Below, one piece after another: positions 1 to 5,196 of a stretch of 6,444 nucleotides of DNA (positions within the stretch are counted from its first letter, which is position 1; each line of letters starts with the position of its first letter). Source of the stretch: Caryophanales bacterium UBA6356 (lineage in GTDB: Bacteria > Bacillota_I > Bacilli_A > RFN20 > CAG-826); assembly GCA_002440125.1 (NCBI GenBank), contig DJRQ01000006.1:1-6444 (forward strand), written 5' to 3'. The notes under the pieces are model-generated. The model searched no databases and was not told the DNA's origin. It saw nothing but the letters and a program-made list of their open reading frames with translations. The translations under genes and the position numbers were made by a program.

Positions 1-13
1 TATTTTTGAAAGT

Positions 14-19
14 TACAAT
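14..19 (+). promoter_or_regulatory. Possible -10 box upstream of first lipoprotein gene
   Basis: The hexamer TACAAT matches the sigma-A -10 consensus at five of six positions. It lies 31 bp before the chosen start codon, so transcription would begin around position 26, giving a leader of about 25 nt that contains the ribosome binding site. The matching -35 box would fall off the left edge of the window, so the promoter cannot be confirmed. A TTGAAA at 6-11 is too close to serve as its -35. Confidence 0.3.
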
Positions 20-32
20 AATGTACGCATTT

Positions 33-40
33 AAAGGAGA
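33..40 (+). promoter_or_regulatory. Ribosome binding site that sets the start at 51
   Basis: AAAGGAGA is a near-ideal Shine-Dalgarno sequence 10 nt before the ATG at 51. The same frame is open back to position 6, with a TTG at 6 and an ATG at 21, but neither has a Shine-Dalgarno sequence. Starting at 51 also places the Lys-Lys-Lys-Arg charged end of the lipoprotein signal peptide at the very N-terminus, as expected. Confidence 0.85.
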
Positions 41-50
41 AATATTAAAA

Positions 51-1031
51 ATGAAAAAAAGAAATTTGCTTTTCCTTCTTGCCGCTCCAGCCCTTTTGGT
101 ATCCTGCGGCGGAAACAGCGATGAAGTCATCCCGACTGGCGAAACTGTTTCCGAAACGGAAGCTAGCGCCCATTTCAAGAAAGCTACCGAAAGTCTTGTC
201 GCGAGCGACGCGCTTGGTATGAAACTCGAATTGAACGCCACATCCAATATAAGCATCAAATCGACTTCTGGCGGTTATGAAATGACCGGCTCTTCGAAAA
301 GCGAGGTTGGCGTCACTCTTAAAGCGGGCGTCAAAGGACTTCGCGAAGAGAAGCTAAGCGATGTGAAAGCCAGTGTCACGGGCGAGCTTTCGATGACCGC
401 CGAAAGCGAGACTAAAGTCGGCGGCTCCAATGCGAGCTCGACCACGACTTCTGATTCCCTTAAAGGCAATGCCGCGCTTTATATTGATGAAGGATATATC
501 TATCTCGATGCCGAATCGCTCCGTCCCGTCCTTCAAATCATCGCGAGCATGACTGGTGGCGAATTCGACAAATACGCCATTTTGAAAAGGAAAGAATCCC
601 TTGTCGACAAGGAGAGCGATACCAATCCAATCCCTGCCTTCTTAGAACAAATCGAATGGGATGAGATGCTTGCTCAATTAAAGGAGACCTTCTCCAAAGA
701 ACTCGAAACAATCAAGACCAAAGCGGGCGACTACGCTTACGTCTTTAAAGCTGATAACAGCACGCTTTTCGGAGATGCTTCCGCCGATTCTTCTTCGGCG
801 GATATAAGCGGAGAGACATCCTTTAGCGTTTCTTTCAACGATCTTGGCCTTACCGCTTTAGGGGTTAGGACGAATTTCGTGGTCGATGTTTCAACAGATG
901 GGTATTATACCCAAAAGACCGAAGTGGAAGCTTCCGCGAAAGCAAGCTTCTTCTATGGCGACAACGTGACCGTCGAAGAAGTGCCGAATCCTAGTTCGTT
1001 CACTACTCCAACGGTTGCAAGCGCTGAATAA
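51..1031 (+). CDS. Predicted lipoprotein, single LolA/LppX-like module
   Basis: This encodes a 326-aa secreted lipoprotein of no recognised family name. The signal peptide is short: charged MKKR, a hydrophobic run to about residue 17, and a lipobox Leu-Val-Ser-Cys with Cys19 as the expected lipidated residue. After a short acidic linker (about 20-38), a helix at about 38-52 leads into an antiparallel-looking series of strands (about 56-120). A Ser/Thr-rich hinge (about 121-137), a strand pair around 139-153 (AALYIDEGYIYLDA) and a helical section (about 155-225) follow. More strands run from 226 to 310, closing on FFYGDNVTVEEVP. Helix-then-sheet with a final aromatic strand ending in Pro is the pattern of LolA/LppX/DUF6612-type lipoproteins; that is a visual inference, not a family hit. 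It forms a single-gene unit with its own terminator and probably sits on the outer face of the membrane. Ligand unknown. Certain as a gene, uncertain in function. Confidence 0.9.
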   Translation: MKKRNLLFLLAAPALLVSCGGNSDEVIPTGETVSETEASAHFKKATESLVASDALGMKLELNATSNISIKSTSGGYEMTGSSKSEVGVTLKAGVKGLREEKLSDVKASVTGELSMTAESETKVGGSNASSTTTSDSLKGNAALYIDEGYIYLDAESLRPVLQIIASMTGGEFDKYAILKRKESLVDKESDTNPIPAFLEQIEWDEMLAQLKETFSKELETIKTKAGDYAYVFKADNSTLFGDASADSSSADISGETSFSVSFNDLGLTALGVRTNFVVDVSTDGYYTQKTEVEASAKASFFYGDNVTVEEVPNPSSFTTPTVASAE

Positions 1032-1061
1032 ATCGATTAAGTCCCATATTCGTTTTCTTGT

Positions 1062-1087
1062 AGGTGCATCTAAGGATGCGCCTTTTT
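1062..1087 (+). terminator. Rho-independent terminator after first lipoprotein gene
   Basis: AGGTGCATC pairs with GATGCGCCT around a TAAG loop, giving nine pairs including one U-G wobble, and runs straight into TTTTT. It begins 30 bp after the stop at 1031 and closes the first transcription unit. On the other strand the wobble becomes an A/C mismatch and there is no T-run, so it should act on the + strand only. Confidence 0.88.
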
Positions 1088-1116
1088 ATATAGCTTATGA
1101 AGACATAAGATAAAGA

Positions 1117-1144
1117 TTGAAAAAATATCCAAAAACGTTATAAA
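1117..1144 (+). promoter_or_regulatory. Sigma-A promoter of the two-lipoprotein operon
   Basis: TTGAAA (1117-1122, five of six to the -35 consensus) and TATAAA (1139-1144, five of six to the -10 consensus) are separated by 16 bp. Transcription would start near 1151, leaving a leader of about 20 nt. That leader contains AAAAAAGGAGA, a strong ribosome binding site just ahead of the ATG at 1172. The site lies after the preceding terminator, so genes 2 and 3 form their own unit. No operator or riboswitch fits in the short leader, so expression is plausibly constitutive. Confidence 0.7.
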
Positions 1145-1171
1145 GAATCGTTACAAAAAAGGAGAAGAGCG

Positions 1172-2719
1172 ATGAAAAAGAAATTATTGTTTGTTTTAGG
1201 TCTTAGCAATCTTCTTGTGCTAGGGGCGTGTGGTCAAAACGAAAATCCTTCGGAAAGTCAAAAGAGCGATACTTCGAGCCAAGAAGAAAAGGTTTTCAAT
1301 TTTTCGGATTATGCCACCAAGTTCAATGCGAATGTGGAGCAGAAAATCGTGCAAGACTCCAAAGAATCGAAGGCTTCCTATGTGTTGGATTATGCCACCG
1401 ATCACGTTTCGATGGTTTTTGGTGAGCAAACACAAGGCTATTATTATAAAAAAGGAAAGACAGGCGCTCTGGAACGTCTTTATATCAACGAAGAAAACGA
1501 GGTTTCTAGTGATAAAGTCGACGAGGTTATGTTCGACGGCTCTTTTACGAATGTCTTTGGCGAAGTTGGCGAAACGACGGATCTGACGTTGGTTGAAGAT
1601 GGTGGTTTAAACCAATTAGGCGAGAAATTCTTAGCGACCTTTGCGCCTTTTTGGTCGGATGGAGGTTATAGCGACGTGGTTGCTTCCATATCGATTGGAA
1701 AGGAATTTGTTTTCTCTTTTAAGGCGAAAGAGGATTCTAAGGAATTCGAATTGAAAGCCACGCTTGTGGACGCTTCCAATTACCGTAACTACACCTTGTC
1801 TCCTTTAGAAGAGACGGAAGAATCGAAAGGCATTGCCGCTATTATCGCAAAACTTAAAGAGAACAATTACACTTGCACTTTGAAGCAAGGCGGAACGATC
1901 AAGGGGGTCTATTATCTAAATCCGACTGCGCTTCTTAAAGTCAAAGGCAAGGAAAAAGAAGGATTTGTGAAAACGGAGACGGGCTATTCGAACGTCACCA
2001 TCAAAGATGATATTCCTACTTATGGCACAAGCTCCTCCGATTCCTTCTCTTCTTTGCTTCCTTCTTTCGAATTCGCTCCCGAAATAATCGTCGACGGAGA
2101 AATAGAGAAGAATGTATACGCTTCGAATTTATCGCGGGTTTTTCTTTTCGGCGCCGAGCGAAAGACAAACGTCCAATTCAGTTCTTTCTTAGCCACGTCG
2201 GACACTTTCGAATACGTTCTTGGAGAAGGGGAAGACGCTCTTACTATCTCTTATAGCAATATTGGCAAAACGACCCTTCCTATCGATATTCTTAATATCA
2301 AGGTTTCGAATTGGAAGGACACCAATGAAGAAGTTCACCAATTTTTCGTCGCCATTCTTGGCGAGAATTACAATCTCCCAGCCTGGTCTGATTTAGATTG
2401 GAGCGTGACGGTTGGAAAAGATAATTCTTTTCTCACATTAGATGCTTCCGTTGATGACGATGAGGAAGGCGAATCGTCTATTAAAGCCTACATTCAAAAA
2501 TTAGACGGCACGCCTGGTTTGACGCGTTGGACCGATGAAGAATGGAACAATGTCAAAGATGATATCGAAACTGGCGTTCATTCCGATGGAACGGACGAGA
2601 TTTATCACATTAACGACAAGTATTCATTACAAGTCTACTTCTGCCTTGACGAATGGGGTATTATGGGTGGTTCTTTTGCTGGCCTTATGGTTCGTGAAAA
2701 TTCGTTCTTTTTGAAATAG
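1172..2719 (+). CDS. Predicted lipoprotein, two LolA-like modules plus C-terminal tail module
   Basis: This is a 515-aa lipoprotein of unrecognised family. The start is fixed by AAAAAAGGAGA a few bases upstream. The signal peptide MKKKLLFVLGL leads to a Leu-Gly-Ala-Cys lipobox with Cys20 as the lipidated residue. A polar Glu/Ser/Gln linker (21-40) follows. The mature part looks repetitive. Module 1 (about 45-210) has a helix, then strands starting at ASYVLDYATDHVSMVF, and ends with ATLVDASNYRNYTLSP. Module 2 (about 218-372) has a helix, then NNYTCTLKQGGTIKGVYYL, and ends with LTISYSNIGKTTLP. The tail (about 380-515) opens with NWKDTNEEVHQFFVAILGE and a NLPAW turn, and resembles the tail of the next gene's product. 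No catalytic motif is visible. It is first in an operon with the 772-aa lipoprotein, 14 bp apart, and probably acts at the cell surface beside it. The module reading is by eye. Confidence 0.9.
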   Translation: MKKKLLFVLGLSNLLVLGACGQNENPSESQKSDTSSQEEKVFNFSDYATKFNANVEQKIVQDSKESKASYVLDYATDHVSMVFGEQTQGYYYKKGKTGALERLYINEENEVSSDKVDEVMFDGSFTNVFGEVGETTDLTLVEDGGLNQLGEKFLATFAPFWSDGGYSDVVASISIGKEFVFSFKAKEDSKEFELKATLVDASNYRNYTLSPLEETEESKGIAAIIAKLKENNYTCTLKQGGTIKGVYYLNPTALLKVKGKEKEGFVKTETGYSNVTIKDDIPTYGTSSSDSFSSLLPSFEFAPEIIVDGEIEKNVYASNLSRVFLFGAERKTNVQFSSFLATSDTFEYVLGEGEDALTISYSNIGKTTLPIDILNIKVSNWKDTNEEVHQFFVAILGENYNLPAWSDLDWSVTVGKDNSFLTLDASVDDDEEGESSIKAYIQKLDGTPGLTRWTDEEWNNVKDDIETGVHSDGTDEIYHINDKYSLQVYFCLDEWGIMGGSFAGLMVRENSFFLK

Positions 2720-2726
2720 GGGAAAA
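2718..2726 (+). promoter_or_regulatory. Ribosome binding site overlapping the upstream stop codon
   Basis: AGGGGAAAA begins inside the TAG stop of the preceding gene (2717-2719) and lies about 8-10 nt before the ATG at 2734. It is less canonical than the AGGAG sites of the other two lipoprotein genes. The overlap with the stop suggests translation coupled to the upstream gene and supports one shared transcript. Confidence 0.6.
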
Positions 2727-2733
2727 GAATTAA

Positions 2734-5052
2734 ATGAAACATAAGGTTATTGCCCTCCTTTGCCTTCCGCTTCTTTTTTCATGCCAAAGCACTCCCATAG
2801 AAAGCAATAGCTCTTTTGCTTCGTCTTCTATCGGCGAAAATTCAAGTAACTCATCTTCCTCCTTCTCTTCTTCTTGGGAACCGGACATTGAGAATCTCCA
2901 GGAAATCACTCCTAAAGATGCATATTCATTGCTCAAAAAGTTGGCTAGGGTAGATTCCTACAAAGTTCTTTCTTGCTTGTTTAGCGATGATGCTTATACG
3001 GATTATCTCACGCCTAATTACTATTACAACACGGGCTTGGGATATGGCTACATCCAAAAAGAAAGCTTTGACAAGTCCTATGGGCAAAGCATCGTTTACA
3101 CCTTCACTTTGGAAGGGGAAGAAGTGAAGCTTGGCGGCCCTCGATATAGCTATAATGGTGGCTCGCTCCAATACGTAAACGACCTTTCGATCCTTTTCGC
3201 TTTCAAGGATTACGAGAACTACGTTGATAAAATAGATGCCGATTCCTTCAAAGCCGCTCCTAGCGGCCTCGCTTATAGCGAAAACAAATACGTCATCCGC
3301 CTTTTTAGCGCCTCGATTGGAATAACAGACGATGAATCGCTGAAGCAAATCGCTCGCATCCGTTTTTTCTCGATGGATGGAAAAATGGGCTTTGTTCTCC
3401 AAGGAAAGCAAAACGGAAGCTATTTCAATCATGATAGCACTTGGACGCTTTATGAGGATATTGGCGATGTTTCCTATCCTCTTCTCGATCAATATTTGGC
3501 GAATCACTATGCCCTCGGGAAAGAAATGCCTAGTGAGAACAGCCTCTCTCTTTTGCATCTTTCCTCTTCCAAGCCTTTAAAGCTTCATAATGAACTCCAT
3601 GTTTATATCGATGGAAAAGACGAAGGAGTCAATCGTGCTTCGGAACTTCTTTTGACTCCCTCGAAAGCAGAACGTTTTACCATCGATCCAACCGATGAAA
3701 GCAAGACCAGCGACATCTTAAACAAGCATGAGGATGGTTACGCTTACGAAGTCGGCTATAACGAAAAAGGAGAGGTGGAGGAAAAGCTTTACGAGAAATA
3801 TCTCGATTGGAACGATATCGTTCCGGATCTCGAAGCCAAAGTCCTCGAGGAGAAGGAATGCTACCGCTTGGAAGGGGGCGTCTATAACTATTATGGCCGT
3901 CTCACGAACCGTTTGAAGGATTTCTTCGGACAACTCCAAGATTTCAACCGCACACCCGATAGAATGTGGCTTACGACGAATTCGAAAGGTCTTATCGATG
4001 GCGCTATTTTTGAGTTCCCTTTCACCAAATACGTAGGTGAAAAGGAGGAAGATAGTTTTGTCTATCGTTTTGTTCTCGAATGCAAAGTGGTGGAGGATAA
4101 TTCCAAAATCAGTGAGCTTTCCCCTCTTTCGGATGATCTGAAAATAAAGGAGCTGGAAACGGCTTTCTCCTATTTCGATGGAAGCAAACCCTATCAAGTG
4201 ACTTTCCGTGACACTCTTAGCGATTATGATGGCGAAACGATAACCTATGCGGATAGCGTCTATTACGACGAAACGAAGTCGCTTCTTTTTAGTGGCGATT
4301 ACCGCATTACCGGGAGTGGCTACTATAAGAAAGGGAATGGAATCCAATCCTTTATCCGTACGAAAGAGGGAAATTTCTTCGCGCGTGCTCCTTTAAAAGA
4401 AGGGGATCTCAAAGAAGTAAGCCCCCATAGCCTTAATAGCGCGCTTTTCGTCAAGAAAGGGGATGCCTATGTTTTCCGCGATCATGTATTGTCTTATGTT
4501 TCTAAAGGGCTCCCTTTGAGCTATAACGCTTCGCTTATGTTCCCGGAAACCGCTTCATTCAAAGTGACGGATTCCAAACTGAGTAGTATTTCCTACACCT
4601 ATGATTGGGATGTGGTGAACTCCAGATCCGAAGTGGCGACTTTCCAATACGAAAACGTTTCTCTTCCCGCCGGTTTGAAGGAAACCCTCTCTTCTTTAGA
4701 AGACTTCGTGAAGCCAACCTCTTGGAAGGACGAAGGGAATGAAATCTATGAGAACTTCGTCTCCTTATATGGGGATGAGGCCAAGAACATCCCTTATCTC
4801 TATATGGAAGGCACTTATAAGCAATGGGAGAGCGATTACTCGATAAGCGACCAAATCGAGCTTCTTAATAAAACGACCGCTGGAATCGACACTTCCTATT
4901 ATGAGGAATATCGCTCACTCCTTCTTCAAAATGGTTTTGTTAAAGCGGAATCTCCTTCTCTCCCAGGCGCTGAAGAATATAACCTAGGGAAAATCAAGGT
5001 TCGTCTCGCGAAAGTGCTTCGCGGTGGTTTTTACTTCACATTGAATTCTTAG
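2734..5052 (+). CDS. Large predicted lipoprotein with three LolA-like modules and C-terminal tail
   Basis: This encodes a 772-aa lipoprotein not recognised by name. The signal peptide is short (MKHKVIALLCLPLLFSC), with a Leu-Phe-Ser-Cys lipobox and Cys17 lipidated. A Ser-rich spacer covers about 20-48. The rest reads as three similar blocks. Block 1 (about 57-256) opens with a helix and SYKVLS and closes with TWTLYEDIGDVSYP. Block 2 (about 300-468) contains ECYRLEGGVYNYYG and closes with ECKVVEDNSKISELSP. Block 3 (about 470-646) opens with helix LKIKELETAFSYF and PYQVTF, and closes with ATFQYENVSLP. A tail (about 660-772) has SWKDEGNEIYENFVSLYG, a NIPYLY turn, a helix at 722-734 and final strands, like the end of the neighbour upstream. 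Tyr is very frequent, and no enzyme motif is evident. It is second gene of the operon and ends at the terminator at 5072-5100. Likely a surface binding or scaffold protein, but the substrate is unknown and the block boundaries are approximate. Confidence 0.9.
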   Translation: MKHKVIALLCLPLLFSCQSTPIESNSSFASSSIGENSSNSSSSFSSSWEPDIENLQEITPKDAYSLLKKLARVDSYKVLSCLFSDDAYTDYLTPNYYYNTGLGYGYIQKESFDKSYGQSIVYTFTLEGEEVKLGGPRYSYNGGSLQYVNDLSILFAFKDYENYVDKIDADSFKAAPSGLAYSENKYVIRLFSASIGITDDESLKQIARIRFFSMDGKMGFVLQGKQNGSYFNHDSTWTLYEDIGDVSYPLLDQYLANHYALGKEMPSENSLSLLHLSSSKPLKLHNELHVYIDGKDEGVNRASELLLTPSKAERFTIDPTDESKTSDILNKHEDGYAYEVGYNEKGEVEEKLYEKYLDWNDIVPDLEAKVLEEKECYRLEGGVYNYYGRLTNRLKDFFGQLQDFNRTPDRMWLTTNSKGLIDGAIFEFPFTKYVGEKEEDSFVYRFVLECKVVEDNSKISELSPLSDDLKIKELETAFSYFDGSKPYQVTFRDTLSDYDGETITYADSVYYDETKSLLFSGDYRITGSGYYKKGNGIQSFIRTKEGNFFARAPLKEGDLKEVSPHSLNSALFVKKGDAYVFRDHVLSYVSKGLPLSYNASLMFPETASFKVTDSKLSSISYTYDWDVVNSRSEVATFQYENVSLPAGLKETLSSLEDFVKPTSWKDEGNEIYENFVSLYGDEAKNIPYLYMEGTYKQWESDYSISDQIELLNKTTAGIDTSYYEEYRSLLLQNGFVKAESPSLPGAEEYNLGKIKVRLAKVLRGGFYFTLNS
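2794..2877 (+). other. Serine-rich linker coding region of the large lipoprotein
   Basis: Residues 21-48 of the 772-aa lipoprotein are more than half Ser, with Asn, Phe and Ala filling the rest and a closing Trp-Glu-Pro. The DNA is correspondingly rich in TCT, TCC, TCA, TCG and AGC codons, which are mixed rather than a repeated unit. Such a stretch just after the lipidated Cys is typical of a flexible tether that lifts the folded part off the membrane. The other two lipoproteins have shorter, more acidic linkers at the same place. Confidence 0.75.
3809..3824. repeat. 16-bp perfect palindrome inside the large lipoprotein gene
   Basis: GGAACGATATCGTTCC is identical to its own reverse complement. 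It lies within codons for Trp-Asn-Asp-Ile-Val-Pro of the large lipoprotein. There is no loop, so it would be a poor RNA hairpin. It could be a protein-binding site or a chance occurrence; the coding position and the lack of a second copy favour chance. Confidence 0.5.
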
Positions 5053-5071
5053 TGTCTTTTTAGCCGAAACG

Positions 5072-5100
5072 AAAAGGGATGGTTTTGCCGTCTCTTTTTT
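5072..5100 (+). terminator. Rho-independent terminator of the lipoprotein operon
   Basis: AAGGGATGGT (5074-5083) pairs with GCCGTCTCTT (5087-5096) around a TTT loop. Three of the ten pairs are G-U wobbles, and the flanking AA and TT extend it to twelve. A run of six T at 5095-5100 completes the signal. It begins 20 bp after the stop at 5052. On the other strand the three wobbles become A/C mismatches, so it should not stop transcription coming from the JetC-like gene. Confidence 0.72.
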
Positions 5101-5140
5101 AGGAATGGAGAAAAAATATCCGATGAATTTTTATGCGTAT

Positions 5141-5178
5141 AGAAAGAAAAAGGTGGCCGGCTTTTTGCCGACCACCTT
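5141..5178 (-). terminator. Strong rho-independent terminator of the JetC-like gene
   Basis: Read on the - strand, AAGGTGGTCGGC pairs with GCCGGCCACCTT around an AAAAA loop. That is twelve pairs with one U-G wobble, followed by TTTCTTTCT. It lies 18 bp past the stop codon at 5197, so the JetC-like gene is the last of its transcript. On the + strand the wobble becomes a C/A mismatch and no T-run follows, so this is a one-way terminator facing the lipoprotein operon. Confidence 0.9.
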
Positions 5179-5196
5179 GGAACTCTAAGAAGGAGC

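Noticed and set aside
6..50. Longer start for the first lipoprotein, using TTG at 6 or ATG at 21
   Set aside because: Neither has a ribosome binding site, and the extension would place 10-15 residues ahead of the signal peptide. The ATG at 51 has AAAGGAGA at the right distance and gives a normal lipoprotein signal.
780..802. Hairpin TCCGCCGA / TCGGCGGA with a 7-nt loop
   Set aside because: The 8-bp stem is perfect, but it lies inside the first lipoprotein gene, encodes an Ala-Asp-Ser-Ser-Ser-Ala-Asp run, and has no T-run after it, so it is not a terminator.
1230..1586. 118-codon + strand frame inside the 515-aa lipoprotein gene
   Set aside because: Its product is a Lys/Arg-rich out-of-frame translation. 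The enclosing gene has a signal peptide, a lipobox, a good ribosome binding site and an upstream promoter.
2926..3558. 210-codon open frame on the - strand opposite the large lipoprotein gene
   Set aside because: It is in exact codon register with the + strand gene, so it stays open only because that gene rarely uses TTA, CTA or TCA codons. Its translation shows no family pattern, and it has no promoter or ribosome binding site.
3718..4347. 209-codon open frame on the - strand opposite the large lipoprotein gene
   Set aside because: It shares codon register with the sense gene and is explained by the same codon bias. The product is rich in Ile and Phe with no recognisable domain.
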